Shown: positions 42,062 through 52,951, counted from the first letter of the stretch. The stretch: 64,000 nt of DNA from Paenibacillus_AB hodogayensis (GCF_039536325.1 NZ_BAAAYO010000008.1:372001-436000); one strand, 5' to 3'. Notes: generated by a model from the letters alone, not told the origin. Numbers and translations are program-made.

Positions 42062-43360
42062 TCATCCCGACGAAAGCTTCGAGTTGCCGCCGTTTTTTTC
42101 TAGTGAGATTGCCTTTGCGGCGGGAACAGTCATCGTTGCTGTAGTCCCTTCCCCCTTCACGCTCCGAAACTCCAGCTTTCCATGAATGGCATGGACGATC
42201 CGGAATGCCGCCATAAGTCCGAGTCCTGTCCCGTTCGTCTTGGTGGAGTAAAAAGGAGTGCCTAATATCTCCAATTGTTCAGGGGTCATACCCGTCCCGT
42301 AATCCTGAATGTCGATACAAACCTGATTCGATCGGCGGCACGCTTTAACCGAAATGTGCCCTCCCGGCGCCATGGAAGCATCTATTGCATTTTTGATAAT
42401 GTGAATAAGCGCTTGTTTTATTTTAAACGGGTTTGCTTCTATCCAAAGGGCCTGTTCGGCATCGACTTGGATGTCTATGCTTTTGGATCGCGCAAGCGGA
42501 TCTGCCGTTTCCTTCATCTGTTTCAATATTTCGCGCACGGAACATACTTCGATCGTTTCGGTTTGAGGCTTGGAGTAATTGAGAAAATCATCGACGATAT
42601 ATTCCATGCGGTTAAGCTCGGTCATCGAGATTTCCACATATTGTCTCTCTTTTCCTTCGACATTGCGCAGCAGCAGCTGCAAAAAGCCTTTAACGGCCGT
42701 TAACGGAGAACGAATTTCGTGAGCTACCGCAGCGGCCAGTTGGCTCGTCACGTTTAGCTTTTCAGTTCGAATAAGCTGATCCTGCATAGAGAACGCTTTA
42801 ATCGTCACTTCCATCAAAACAACCGACATGCACATCGCGGCCAATTGCAGCAGGCCGATCTGAACGGCAAGCGCCGCAGAGTGAATCTCCTCCGTCGAGG
42901 CCGCAATGACCGAGGCGCCCCATAACACGCCCCATGCGGCCAACGCCGCAATCAGGCACAGGGAAAAGCGGAACCGCGGCGTTCTGCTATAAAAACGGGC
43001 AGCGCACATATAGGCAGCGGCGCAAATCAGGAAAGAAGCGGCCGCGCTTAGCCAAAACCCGTCCACATCAATGAAGAAACGGCATAGGAAGAAAAATGAA
43101 AAAGAAACGATTCCCCCCATGTAACCGCCGTATACAACCGAAATGATCAACGGGATGCTTCTGAGATCCCCGTTAAAGTCGTTCGTTATGACCTCCGGCA
43201 AAAGCATGGATAACACAATGGCCGTCCCGCATAGGATACCGAGTAAAATTTGCCTGTGCCGTTCTCTTTCGTAAAACGATTTGTTTGTAATGCAAATGAA
43301 CTGGTACAGCAATAGCGGAAATAAAATGTCGATCATATCCAAGAGAAGATCTTTTAGCAT
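42062..43360 (-). CDS. Sporulation-kinase-like sensor histidine kinase
   Basis: This 432-residue membrane kinase has about six N-terminal helices of 5TM-LYT-like type (about 1-190), a short linker, and a PAS-free kinase core. The H box is AAAVAHEIRSPLTAVKG with phosphorylated H214. The N box is IIKNAIDASM, and the G boxes are DYGTGM and NGTGLGLMAA. The layout resembles KinB-type kinases that feed the sporulation phosphorelay. No response regulator gene is adjacent, which suits a phosphorelay kinase. The start at 43360 follows GGGAGG; the frame opens further upstream but without membrane character. The signal is unknown. Confidence 0.88.
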   Translation of the reverse strand: MLKDLLLDMIDILFPLLLYQFICITNKSFYERERHRQILLGILCGTAIVLSMLLPEVITNDFNGDLRSIPLIISVVYGGYMGGIVSFSFFFLCRFFIDVDGFWLSAAASFLICAAAYMCAARFYSRTPRFRFSLCLIAALAAWGVLWGASVIAASTEEIHSAALAVQIGLLQLAAMCMSVVLMEVTIKAFSMQDQLIRTEKLNVTSQLAAAVAHEIRSPLTAVKGFLQLLLRNVEGKERQYVEISMTELNRMEYIVDDFLNYSKPQTETIEVCSVREILKQMKETADPLARSKSIDIQVDAEQALWIEANPFKIKQALIHIIKNAIDASMAPGGHISVKACRRSNQVCIDIQDYGTGMTPEQLEILGTPFYSTKTNGTGLGLMAAFRIVHAIHGKLEFRSVKGEGTTATMTVPAAKAISLEKNGGNSKLSSG

Positions 43361-43439
43361 AAAAATACCTCCCAGGATAATAGTTCGACTTGAACCGTTT
43401 TTTTCCTTTTCCTGTAATGACTGTGCCCACAGCATGCAG

Positions 43440-43470
43440 CAAACCCCGGTCCTCACTCGGCCGGGGTTTG
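43440..43470. terminator. GC-rich hairpin upstream of the histidine kinase gene
   Basis: A 10-bp perfect stem (CAAACCCCGG with 43461-43470) lies 19 bases after the stop of the giant SLH protein gene. T-rich sequence follows only on the plus strand, so its action on the minus-strand operon is less certain. Confidence 0.5.
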
Positions 43471-43488
43471 TTTTCTTCATGATGACGC

Positions 43489-46400
43489 TTAGATCAGTTC
43501 TGCCTTTTGCAAAAGCCTGTGGAGAATAGTCGCCGCCTCCGCCCGGGTAATCGGGTTTTGCGGAGCAAGCCGCGCTGCGCTCTGACCGTCTATCAGTCCA
43601 AGCGAAAGCCCATCCGTCATGCTGCTTCTGGCCCATTCCGATATTTGCGCGGAATCCTCGAAACGCTTCAGGCCGCTTTCGCCTTCGGCTAACTTTTCCA
43701 GATAACGAAGTCCCGTCACTTCCATCGCCCTGCTTACGAGTTGGATCGCTTCCTCTCGGGTAATCCGGTTTGCCGGACGGAACGTACCATCTTCATAGCC
43801 GTCTATGAGCTTATAAGCAAAAGCAGCTTGAACGATTCCGCTGTACCAATCGGACGATGCTACATCCGCGAACGCGAAGCCGGCTGCTTGCGGCTTCAAG
43901 CCCAGCGCCCGGACAATGACCGCGGCGAATTCCGCTCTCGTCATATCCCGATCGGGCTGGAACAAGCCTTGCTCCGCGCCCTGCACGATCATGCGCGCGC
44001 CCATCTCCTCCACTGTCCGTTTTGCCCAATGTCCTTCCAGGTCGGAGAAGCCGATCGGACGATGCACGACGGCATACATACTGTTGGTCAGGCTGCTCAA
44101 TACGATATGGCGCTTGCCGTCCCGCACAACCGTTTTCGTTGGCACATGGCCGACGGTGCCGTCCTCCGCGATCCGGATTCCCGTTATCGTCTTGTCGGCC
44201 ATCGCTTCGGTCCATAAGAAGGACCGCTCCACAAAAACCGGGAACTTGTCCCATTCCTTCACGCGTTCCATACCCAGTAATCGCAGCGTAAATTGAACGG
44301 GTGGCGCCATCAGCGTGAAGCCCTCCCTGGAAGCCGCCTTGTCCGCGACATCCCGCATAGCCGCATCGGGCTCGGCGATTTCCAGCCGGATGCGAATATT
44401 TTCCGGGTCGGCATCCACCCCCAGCTCGCGGGCCCAGGCGCGAATATCGATTGCGGAATCAGGCAGCGTATACGTGACGTCGCCGGTATTTATGCGGATG
44501 GATGCTTGCTTCTCCTTCATATTTTGCATGCTCTTCCCGGTTAACTCAAGGATCGCTGCATTCGATTGGGTCTGAACCGGAACTTCGATGACTCCGCCCT
44601 TGTCGGTGGAGGCAAGGATGGATTTCAGCTTGTTCTCGCTGATGGTGAATAAGGTCACCGTCCGCCCATTTTCCACCACCGTTCTTTCCAGTATCCATTT
44701 CTCTTCCTCATGACTCGGAAAGCTGACGCCACCTTGCATCGGAGGCTCCTGTACGGGGTCAGGATCGTTCCCCTTCTGTTCCTCTCTTGGGACAAAAGGA
44801 ACGACGGCGTTGGACGGGAGCGAGTCGGGACTTTTGCCTTCGCTGTTAATCGCCTTGACCGTAAATACGTAAGAGACGCTTTCGTTCAGCCCGGAGACGG
44901 CGATGGGACTTGCCGACCCGTATACGGTACGGCCGCCGGGGAATGCGGTCGCCTCGTAGCCCGTGACAGGACTTCCTCCGTCGTCGGCAGGCGCGTTAAA
45001 GCGAATCCATACTTGCCCGTTTCCGTACACGGCCGCGGTTACGCCCGTAGGCGCGGAAGGATGCGTCTTGGGCGCAGCGCTGACTTCATTGGAGCTGATC
45101 CAGGTTCCGTCGCCGTCCTGAGCTTTAACGACGAAATAGTAGGATTGGCCGTTCGCCAGCCCTTCCGCCTTATAGCCGTAAACGTCAGCGTTTACGGTGA
45201 CAAGCGGCTTGTTGTACATCCCTGCGTTCTCGCTGCCGTAAACCTGGTACATAACCGCTCCCGGAGCGCCAGTCCAGCTCAAGGCGACCGAGCCGGAACC
45301 GGCATGAACCGCGCTCAAGTGAATCGAACCCCGTTCCCTGACCGTTACCGACGCCTCGGCTGACCACTCCCCGTTCAGCGTCGTCGCGCGAATGACCGTT
45401 TGCCCGATCCCCGCGGCCGTTATATGGCCGTTCCCGTCGACCGTCGCAACGTCTCTATTGCCTGTCGTCCAAACGACTCTGCGGTTCGTAGCATGATCGG
45501 GAAGCACCCGGGCCGTCAGTTGAGCGGACTCCCCTGTCGTCAACCGAAGGGAGGACTGATCCAGGGCAAGACTATCCGGAAGCGTCTCGGGTCCGTAGAC
45601 CCCCATTTCCTTCAGGTCGTAGCCGTCACCTTGCGCATCGGCAAGCATGAGCAGCCGGACATAGCGGGCGCTTCGCTCCTCGAAGGCGATCGTTTCCGCT
45701 TCTCCTGTTCCGGTATCCGAAGCGTGTATATCCGTCCATTGCCGAGCATCCTGCGATAATTGAATCCGGTAGCTTTTGGCAAACGCTTCTCCCCAGAACA
45801 GGCTAATCTGATTGACCGGCTTGCTGGCGCCCAGATCCACATACAACCAAGCCGGCTCCTGACCGCGATTCCATCTCAAGCCGGTCGTCTTGTCGCCATC
45901 GACCGCCAGAGCAGCCGCCGGGCTGCCGTCGGACGAAACGACGGGCTCAAGCAGAGCCAGGTTGGATGCCGGGCGCGGAGGTTTCGGCTGCTGCCGCTCC
46001 TCTTGAAGCTTCCACGTATAGTAGAAGCTTGGATTTTTGGTCGAAGCGAGCCCTTTCGTAAACTCGTAATAATGATCGCGATCGAGCATATCGGCATCGT
46101 TAATCGCGACATTGAAGCCGAAAGCTTGCTCGTTCCGCAAGGTCAGAGGGACCAGCTCTTCCTTGGGGATCCGGATCGTATAGAGCGTCAGCTTGCGGCT
46201 GTCGTCCCTCGTAATTTTGGACCATTCCGCCGGGCGTTTCCCGGGCTCTTTGCCGGCGGCTGCGTAGAAGGCAAAGCTTTCTTCCCCTGCTCCAGTGAGG
46301 GCGAACGTATATTCGTACATATTCTTGTGGTAGGCAGTCGTCTTCAGGTTCGTCGTGTCGAAGGCCAGCTGCAAGCTGTCTCCGTTCCAGATCGAGGCCC

Positions 46401-49400
46401 CGTACATATTGTTGCTGAAATAATCGTCGTACACTTTCGCCATCACGTAAAAGGCGTTCTCGTCCCACATCGTGTATAGTTTGCCGGCCGCATTGCTGTC
46501 CATCCATGCCTGCCCGGAGCCCGGGCGGGACGGCGGATTCAGGAAAATCGGATACGCTCTTTCCCAGGCGGAAAGCTGCGAATCGGAGGCCGCCGGGTTT
46601 ACCGGTTCGGCGGCTTTTACCGATACGAGGAAGGACAACGGGTGCTCATGGTTGTACACCGTATTGCCGCCCGCATCGGTAACGGTTATTTGAAATATGT
46701 ATTCGTTGAACGGTTGTCCGGCAATGTTCTCCACCGGGAACGACAGCACTTGCTCGGACTGCGGGGCCAGCGTAATCTGCAAGCTGTCCGAGCGCAGCTT
46801 CCAACCCTCGGGGGCTTTGACCTGCACCGTGTAAGCGGAGGGCGCCGTAAACAGGTTGCTCAGCTTGACTTGAAGCTGATCCAGATTGGACAGCATCGCT
46901 TCGGACGGCATCAGACTCAAGCTCAGCTTGCTCTTCGTGCTTACAGGCAGAAGCTGCTGCTGCAGCACCCGGCCATGTTCGACGAGCTGAACGCGAGCCT
47001 TTCCCTCCAGGCCTTCGAACAAGCGCAGACGAACCTCCGTCCGGCCTCCGCCAGCCAAAGACAACTCCTGCACCGTTCCCGCGACGTTCCCGTTCTCGTC
47101 GACGATCCGCACCTGACCGGCGACCGGGGAGAGCTGGCTGTCGATCGTCACCTTCAGCTCCGTCTCCTCTCCCTCATACCGTTCCGCGGAAGACGGAGAA
47201 ACGTGCATGAAAATATCCGTCCGGCTGGCCGTCTCGAATTCGGCCATCTCCCGGGACCAGCGGGACAGCTCCGAAGCGGTGGCATCCCAGGCGTCCGCAA
47301 GTCCGTTCCTGCCATTTTGGCCGTATTCGCCGGCCAGTGCGGCGCGTTCTTTGGCATGACGCAATATTTCCGCCGCTCGAGGCAGCGTGCCGCCTCCAAA
47401 CTGCCGGACCCGTTCATTCTCCAACTGCTGCGCCGCCTCCACCTCTTGCAGCGAAGCCGGCGTTCCGTGTGCGGCAGGCGGATTGCCGCTTACGGCCACC
47501 AGACGCGCCCAGCCCTCCCCGGCCCGGTAAAGCTGATACAGCGCGGACATGATTGCCTCCGGAGAAGCTTGGCCTTGGCCGGCCTGGCGAATCAGCTCCG
47601 ATCCGAGGGCGAAGTGTTGCTTCAATTTATCCGCAGCCTCGGCGTATGCGGGAGGCTGCAGGCGCGCTTTCAGCGCAGCCGCATTATCCGCAAGCTCGCG
47701 AATCGCCGGGCGGATGCCGGAGACGGTCGCCTCCCCCAGATCGGCAGCAGTTGCAGCCAGCCAACGGTCGTAATCTTGCACCAGACGGGACGAGATCGCC
47801 CTCATAAGCCATGCGTCGCTCAGTCCTTTGACATACACCGGATTGGCGCCGACGGGTACCGCGCCGGCTGCAACGGCCATGGCGTTGCCGTCCATGTCCG
47901 CAACCGCGACCGCCTCCTGTCCGAAATTGAAAACGGCGGCGCCGGAATCGGTCCACATCAGCAGCACCGGCCTGCCTTCTTGCAAATACGCATACGTTTT
48001 CATACCGGGGGCGAGATGCATCTCTCCAATAAACTGTGCGGTTCCGAGCTCCCTATTGAATTGATTCAGCGCGATCAGGGCTCGCTTGGCGGAATAATCG
48101 AAATGGGTGATGCCATAATTATGTTCACTGGCCGTTACATCGGCCCCGTCGTCGCGCCAGTCGTACACGGAGCTTATTTTCAATCCGGCCATCGCGCTTA
48201 TCGCATAATGCTTGATCAAATAACGCGCCTGAAGCTCCTCGCTGACGCCGCGGGTGCTTTGCGTCGTATGCCAATTGATCTCAGTAACGTAGAGATCCTT
48301 CCACCGACCGTAATTTTTTAACGTATTCGCATAACTATCCAGCTTCGCCGCATACGTAGCGTCGGGATCTTCAGGCCAAATGTACGGATGGTACGAGATT
48401 GCGTCGATATACGGATAAACGCCCCGTTCCAGCATATCGTTCAAGAAAGCGGTGCCTTGCTGATTCGCGACCGACCCGGCGATAATGACGGCGTCCGGAT
48501 TCGCCTTGCGGATGGCGGAGGCGACCCGTTTTACCAGCACCGCGTAATCGTTCACGTTGGCTGCAGGCATCCAGAAGCCTACCAAGTTGGGCTCGTTCCA
48601 GATTTCAAATACGTCTACCTTGCCCTTGTAATGGGACGCCAGCTCATAAGCATATTGGGAGATCGCGTCCAGCTCCTCCAACGTTTTGGGCCCGTATTTG
48701 AACGATTCGGCCGTACCGGCGAGACCGCCGTAAAAACCGGCGTTGCCGTTGACCGTGCCGATGATTTTGATGCCGTTCTCGCTAAGCTTGTTCACCCAGC
48801 CGTCGTGACGGGCGAAATCGAACCGGCCTTGCTGCTTTTCCACCTTATGCCATTGCAGCTCGTCCCGCACGGTGCGGAAGCCGGCTTTGGCGATGAGGTC
48901 CGCTTCCTCCGGCTTGTTGCGGTTTTCCAGGGCAAAATGCGCGGATATGGCAGTTATTGAATACCGGTCGCCGAATTTCGGCTTATAAGTGGGCATAACG
49001 GAAAATTCCTGCTCGAGCGCTTGTACGGTCCGTTCGCCCTCCTTCACCTCAACCCGCAGCTTGTGCAAACCGTTCTTCAGCCCCGGAAGCTCTACGGTGA
49101 GCGGGACGTCCGTGTTGGGCGCAACCTCTACCACGGTCGGTGCGAACGGGCGAACATCGGTAGGAACGACGGGCACTACCGTGTACGTTTTGCTTGTGAG
49201 CGAATTGTGCCCGAAGGTAAGTCCGATTTTAACCTCTTCCGGATCGAAGATGTACCCCGCTTGCTTAAATGAAATGGTGGCCGTTTCGTTAAACGGGCGA
49301 ATCGAGAAATCGTCCGCATAGAGGACGCTTCCCCCGTCGCTTAGCAGCTTGACGGACAATTTGATATAGGCGGCGCGCCGGTCCAGCTGGCCGAGCGATA

Positions 49401-51015
49401 CGGCGATTTGTCTCCAGCCTCCGGCTGCCGGTCCTTGCGCCCAATAGAGCGTTTTGGGGCCGCCCAGCACATTGCCCTTGGCGTCCAGTTCGAGCGCATC
49501 GAATTGGACGAAAGAGACGGCTGACAGCAGGTCGGTTCGAATCCACGCGGATAAGTCCGCCGGTTCGCCGGGATCGACTTTGAGAAGGGCCGACATTGAT
49601 GCCGGTACCGGCCCGCCCGTCAGCTTCGCCGCATTCGTCCCGCTATGCGGACTCGAAGCGTCCACCTGCACCTGTCCGGTCCGTTCTGCCCACAATCCGT
49701 ACTCGAAGCCGCCGTTTCCGTCCCACTCGGCTGGAATGATCGCCTTGACCGCGTCGAAATAAACCGTGCCGGAGCTTTTCCCGGCAAGCATCCGGTCACG
49801 CTGAAGGAGCAGGGATATTTTGCCGATCAGCCCCATGGCATCGTCTTTAACGACAATCGCTTCCGTCCACTCCCCGTCTCCATTGGGGAGTACGAGCGGG
49901 ACCTGCGTCACAAGTCCGTTCGTATCGGTCATTTCCACCGTTACGCCGGCCATGTCGCTCGACGCGAGCTGCAACCTCAACTCCCGGACCTGCAAGGGGA
50001 CGGACAAATGCTTGTCGATGCGGGCTTCGTTCCGGTTATCCGCAAACTGCACAGTCACTCCGGCGGAAGCTTGCCCCTCGAAGCTGGAGCGCTTACTCTG
50101 TGTCAGAACGGCGTTCGGCGAGCTTGACGCCCAGCCGTCGAGACCTTCTTCAAAATCGCTTAGCAGGATCGAGTCCGGAACGGTATACCCTATCTTCTTC
50201 AATTCTTCATCCGTATATTGCGCTGAGCCCAGCGCCTGCAGCTGCTCGCGGCTGTAGCGGGCGAGGATGGTCTGCTTGACGCGGCTGCCCATCGTGCTGA
50301 CCGAAAGTTTCGTCTGAGCGAAGAAGTCCGCATTGAGGTAAAAAACGGGCTTAACGAAAGTGCTCGTATAATTGGCGTAAATTTCATGAGTTTGTCCCAG
50401 AGCGGCATCGTCCGTACGCACGCGAAGCATAAGATTCGGAGAGGTGGCGCTCAGCCCGCGGGCTGTACGCAGCCACCATCCCGCCGCAGAGCTGCCTACT
50501 CCGTCCCTGACTCCGAATCGGGGAGCGTATGATGCATATTCCGTCTGGGACAGCAAGGAAACTCCCGCTTGAACGGTATAGTCGTTCGGGCAAATGCTGT
50601 CCGAACGGCAGCCTTCCGTTGCCCAGACATGGTTGGGATTAATATGCCGGATCACGGAGGAGTGCAGCTTCTTCCCCTTGCTGCCCTCGGTCAAAAATTC
50701 GTGATTCAGCCAGTACGCGATATTGTTGCTGTCGGCCGGATCGAACTTCGTCGTATTGTCGGGATCGAAGGCTCTCGAGCCATAAGCCTCCTTGGCCATC
50801 ACAAAGAAAGCGGATTCATGACTGCCGGTACTGTTCAGCAATATATATGTCTCGTCCGAGCCCGCCACCTGAAACGTATTTTCCGGCGGGGCATCGATCT
50901 GCCAGCCCGCCGGAGGCTGGGACAGCCGGTTAACGGCCGCCCATGCCTCGGAGGCGTTCAGCGTAAGCAGGCAGCCGATCAGCGTCATGGCGATTATCCT
51001 AATCGTTCTTGTCAT
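43489..51015 (-). CDS. Giant SLH-anchored surface glycoside hydrolase
   Basis: This 2508-residue exported protein has a signal peptide (1-27) and a DUF6273-like domain (about 40-260). Two jelly-roll domains (about 290-580) are followed by a clan GH-A barrel (about 690-1030). The acid/base E808 lies in EIWNEPN and the nucleophile E912 in YVTEINW, both intact. A CBM9-like domain (about 1480-1680), an F5/8-type-C domain (1680-1805), a bacterial Ig-like domain, two fibronectin type III domains (about 1895-2075) and three SLH repeats (about 2315-2500) follow. SLH repeats bind pyruvylated cell-wall polymer, so the enzyme sits on the cell surface. It is the last gene of the polysaccharide-use locus. 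AAGGAG precedes the start. Confidence 0.9.
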   Translation of the reverse strand: MTRTIRIIAMTLIGCLLTLNASEAWAAVNRLSQPPAGWQIDAPPENTFQVAGSDETYILLNSTGSHESAFFVMAKEAYGSRAFDPDNTTKFDPADSNNIAYWLNHEFLTEGSKGKKLHSSVIRHINPNHVWATEGCRSDSICPNDYTVQAGVSLLSQTEYASYAPRFGVRDGVGSSAAGWWLRTARGLSATSPNLMLRVRTDDAALGQTHEIYANYTSTFVKPVFYLNADFFAQTKLSVSTMGSRVKQTILARYSREQLQALGSAQYTDEELKKIGYTVPDSILLSDFEEGLDGWASSSPNAVLTQSKRSSFEGQASAGVTVQFADNRNEARIDKHLSVPLQVRELRLQLASSDMAGVTVEMTDTNGLVTQVPLVLPNGDGEWTEAIVVKDDAMGLIGKISLLLQRDRMLAGKSSGTVYFDAVKAIIPAEWDGNGGFEYGLWAERTGQVQVDASSPHSGTNAAKLTGGPVPASMSALLKVDPGEPADLSAWIRTDLLSAVSFVQFDALELDAKGNVLGGPKTLYWAQGPAAGGWRQIAVSLGQLDRRAAYIKLSVKLLSDGGSVLYADDFSIRPFNETATISFKQAGYIFDPEEVKIGLTFGHNSLTSKTYTVVPVVPTDVRPFAPTVVEVAPNTDVPLTVELPGLKNGLHKLRVEVKEGERTVQALEQEFSVMPTYKPKFGDRYSITAISAHFALENRNKPEEADLIAKAGFRTVRDELQWHKVEKQQGRFDFARHDGWVNKLSENGIKIIGTVNGNAGFYGGLAGTAESFKYGPKTLEELDAISQYAYELASHYKGKVDVFEIWNEPNLVGFWMPAANVNDYAVLVKRVASAIRKANPDAVIIAGSVANQQGTAFLNDMLERGVYPYIDAISYHPYIWPEDPDATYAAKLDSYANTLKNYGRWKDLYVTEINWHTTQSTRGVSEELQARYLIKHYAISAMAGLKISSVYDWRDDGADVTASEHNYGITHFDYSAKRALIALNQFNRELGTAQFIGEMHLAPGMKTYAYLQEGRPVLLMWTDSGAAVFNFGQEAVAVADMDGNAMAVAAGAVPVGANPVYVKGLSDAWLMRAISSRLVQDYDRWLAATAADLGEATVSGIRPAIRELADNAAALKARLQPPAYAEAADKLKQHFALGSELIRQAGQGQASPEAIMSALYQLYRAGEGWARLVAVSGNPPAAHGTPASLQEVEAAQQLENERVRQFGGGTLPRAAEILRHAKERAALAGEYGQNGRNGLADAWDATASELSRWSREMAEFETASRTDIFMHVSPSSAERYEGEETELKVTIDSQLSPVAGQVRIVDENGNVAGTVQELSLAGGGRTEVRLRLFEGLEGKARVQLVEHGRVLQQQLLPVSTKSKLSLSLMPSEAMLSNLDQLQVKLSNLFTAPSAYTVQVKAPEGWKLRSDSLQITLAPQSEQVLSFPVENIAGQPFNEYIFQITVTDAGGNTVYNHEHPLSFLVSVKAAEPVNPAASDSQLSAWERAYPIFLNPPSRPGSGQAWMDSNAAGKLYTMWDENAFYVMAKVYDDYFSNNMYGASIWNGDSLQLAFDTTNLKTTAYHKNMYEYTFALTGAGEESFAFYAAAGKEPGKRPAEWSKITRDDSRKLTLYTIRIPKEELVPLTLRNEQAFGFNVAINDADMLDRDHYYEFTKGLASTKNPSFYYTWKLQEERQQPKPPRPASNLALLEPVVSSDGSPAAALAVDGDKTTGLRWNRGQEPAWLYVDLGASKPVNQISLFWGEAFAKSYRIQLSQDARQWTDIHASDTGTGEAETIAFEERSARYVRLLMLADAQGDGYDLKEMGVYGPETLPDSLALDQSSLRLTTGESAQLTARVLPDHATNRRVVWTTGNRDVATVDGNGHITAAGIGQTVIRATTLNGEWSAEASVTVRERGSIHLSAVHAGSGSVALSWTGAPGAVMYQVYGSENAGMYNKPLVTVNADVYGYKAEGLANGQSYYFVVKAQDGDGTWISSNEVSAAPKTHPSAPTGVTAAVYGNGQVWIRFNAPADDGGSPVTGYEATAFPGGRTVYGSASPIAVSGLNESVSYVFTVKAINSEGKSPDSLPSNAVVPFVPREEQKGNDPDPVQEPPMQGGVSFPSHEEEKWILERTVVENGRTVTLFTISENKLKSILASTDKGGVIEVPVQTQSNAAILELTGKSMQNMKEKQASIRINTGDVTYTLPDSAIDIRAWARELGVDADPENIRIRLEIAEPDAAMRDVADKAASREGFTLMAPPVQFTLRLLGMERVKEWDKFPVFVERSFLWTEAMADKTITGIRIAEDGTVGHVPTKTVVRDGKRHIVLSSLTNSMYAVVHRPIGFSDLEGHWAKRTVEEMGARMIVQGAEQGLFQPDRDMTRAEFAAVIVRALGLKPQAAGFAFADVASSDWYSGIVQAAFAYKLIDGYEDGTFRPANRITREEAIQLVSRAMEVTGLRYLEKLAEGESGLKRFEDSAQISEWARSSMTDGLSLGLIDGQSAARLAPQNPITRAEAATILHRLLQKAELI

Positions 51016-51063
51016 CGTTTGTCTCCTTCCAAGCAGCGCCCGGCACCCGGTCGCGCGTCGTCT

Positions 51064-52920
51064 TTAGCGAATGATTTCGACCATGCGGATGTACTCGGCG
51101 CTTCCGTCGTAATTGTTGCCGATCCGCAGATCCGCATAGAAGCTTTGTTGATTCGTAAAATGGGCATTGGAAACGGTGAAACGCGCTGTCTTCCACGTAT
51201 GGGTATTCGTTTTGGCAATGTACAGATTTTGGTAGGCGCTTGAGGCAGAATTATATTGAATGCGAATGCTATCCGTCCCGGCGTCGAAATACTGCACCCC
51301 GATCGTCAGACTGCTGTCGCCTGCTCGGACCAGCGCATCGGACACACGGAAATAAGCGAACTTGTTGTCCCCGCCGATTTTGCCGGCCACGAGGCCGCCT
51401 ACCGTTTCGGTCGTGGTGAAATTGTCCTTGGTGCTGTCCAAGGTTTTCACCTGCTCCATCAGTTTCTCCCGGTTGGACTCCCGCAGAATGGAGCGCGCCG
51501 CGCCCGCCTCCTTGCGAACGGATACCTTCTGCACCGTCAGCGGTCCGGACTCCGCCCACAAACGGAAGTCGGAGCCTCCGCTCTGCGAGTTGGCCAGCCT
51601 GCCGTTGTAAACGGCAAAGGTAACCGAATTCCAGCCGTCGCTGCCGGTATTGTGGACCTGGCCCGCTTCCGCATACGCATTGCCGGGAGCGTCGTACTGA
51701 AGCCGCCACATCCCCGTGCCGGTATCCTGGTAAGTAACGTCGACGTATACGACGGGGTCGAGTCCGTCGTTCGTTCCGTAAAGCCAGTTATCGTTGATCT
51801 TAAAATAGGCGTATTGTCCGGCCGCCACCTGCATGACATTGCCCGTAAAGGAATAGCCGCTATCCACTGGAAGCGGATTCAGCTCAAGCGTCAGCAGCCC
51901 CTCCGTCTGCTCGCCGAAAAAAGCATTCGCCCCGTTTGCCGCCTGAAAATGGTAAAACGCTTTCAAAGGCTGCAGGGCCGTATCCGTAAGTCCGAAATTG
52001 TGCTCATTCGGGTTTGTCCCACTTACACGGCGAAAATTGTACCAGAACAGCTTCTTGATAGTGGGAAGCGACTTATGCAGCAAATACGTTTCGTCGGCGA
52101 AGTCGGCTTTACGGTTCTCCATGCCGCCGGTATTTTCGTACCCGGTCTCCGTAATCCAGATGTCCCGGCCCCCCAGGCCGTAATTGTTCAATATGCTCAT
52201 CACTCCGTTGTACTTGGCCAGCATGCTGGTTGCCGACCCGTAGGCATGATAGTTGACGATATCGAAATAGGCTCCTCCTCCTCCAGCGAGCAATTGGTCC
52301 AGAAACGTGCCCGGACCGTATACGTCCACCGTCCCGTTATTCAAGGCGAGCCCGCCCATCAGCACCCGATTGTCCGGGTTAACCGCTTTCAGCTTGGCAT
52401 ACGCTTTGGCCAGCAGCGTCTGATAATCGGCAACGGAGCTTTTCCAGAAGGTAGGGTGATCGGGCTCGTTCCATACCTCCCAATAGTTCACCTTGCTGTC
52501 GTATCGCGAGGCGATAAACTGCACGTAATTTTCCCAATCCGCCCAATCGGCCGGCTTGTAGCGGGTCCGGCCCGCCGTATCCGCGGGATTGGAGGAAGCC
52601 CATGGCGCGGTGAAGGACAGAATAAACAGCACATGGATGCCTTTGGCACGAAGCCGGTCTACAATATCGTCCAGTCTGAGAAGAAACGTCGCATTGTGAA
52701 CGCCCTTTGCGGTCTCGATCGAGCCCCATTCCGGAGAAATGCGAACCCAACGGGTTCCCGATGCCGCAATCCGGTCGATCATATCCGCATAATCGGAATA
52801 GCGCTGCAGATGCTCGACTACCCCGTAAAAGTCACTGTCCTCCGCAAGCGCCGGCTTGACCGACAAGGCCGGACAGAGCAGGAGTATACTCAAGAAAACC
52901 AGAATCGCTTGTTTTTTCAT
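51064..52920 (-). CDS. Secreted clan GH-A glycoside hydrolase
   Basis: This 618-residue exported enzyme has a signal peptide (about 1-26) and a GH39/GH5-like barrel (about 30-340). The acid/base E152 lies in WEVWNEPDHP and the nucleophile E258 in WITETGYEN. Two beta-sandwich domains in the C-terminal half probably bind glycan. It has no SLH or lipoprotein anchor, so it should be free outside the cell. The exact family and the linkage cleaved cannot be told from sequence alone. It lies between the solute-binding gene (32-base gap) and the giant SLH gene (49-base gap) on the same strand. Confidence 0.88.
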   Translation of the reverse strand: MKKQAILVFLSILLLCPALSVKPALAEDSDFYGVVEHLQRYSDYADMIDRIAASGTRWVRISPEWGSIETAKGVHNATFLLRLDDIVDRLRAKGIHVLFILSFTAPWASSNPADTAGRTRYKPADWADWENYVQFIASRYDSKVNYWEVWNEPDHPTFWKSSVADYQTLLAKAYAKLKAVNPDNRVLMGGLALNNGTVDVYGPGTFLDQLLAGGGGAYFDIVNYHAYGSATSMLAKYNGVMSILNNYGLGGRDIWITETGYENTGGMENRKADFADETYLLHKSLPTIKKLFWYNFRRVSGTNPNEHNFGLTDTALQPLKAFYHFQAANGANAFFGEQTEGLLTLELNPLPVDSGYSFTGNVMQVAAGQYAYFKINDNWLYGTNDGLDPVVYVDVTYQDTGTGMWRLQYDAPGNAYAEAGQVHNTGSDGWNSVTFAVYNGRLANSQSGGSDFRLWAESGPLTVQKVSVRKEAGAARSILRESNREKLMEQVKTLDSTKDNFTTTETVGGLVAGKIGGDNKFAYFRVSDALVRAGDSSLTIGVQYFDAGTDSIRIQYNSASSAYQNLYIAKTNTHTWKTARFTVSNAHFTNQQSFYADLRIGNNYDGSAEYIRMVEIIR

Positions 52921-52951
52921 GGCTTCTCCCTCATCGCACAGGTTTTTTCCT

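Noticed and set aside
46642..48321. A 559-codon open frame on the plus strand
   Set aside because: It is antisense to the giant SLH protein gene and has no recognised domain or ribosome site.
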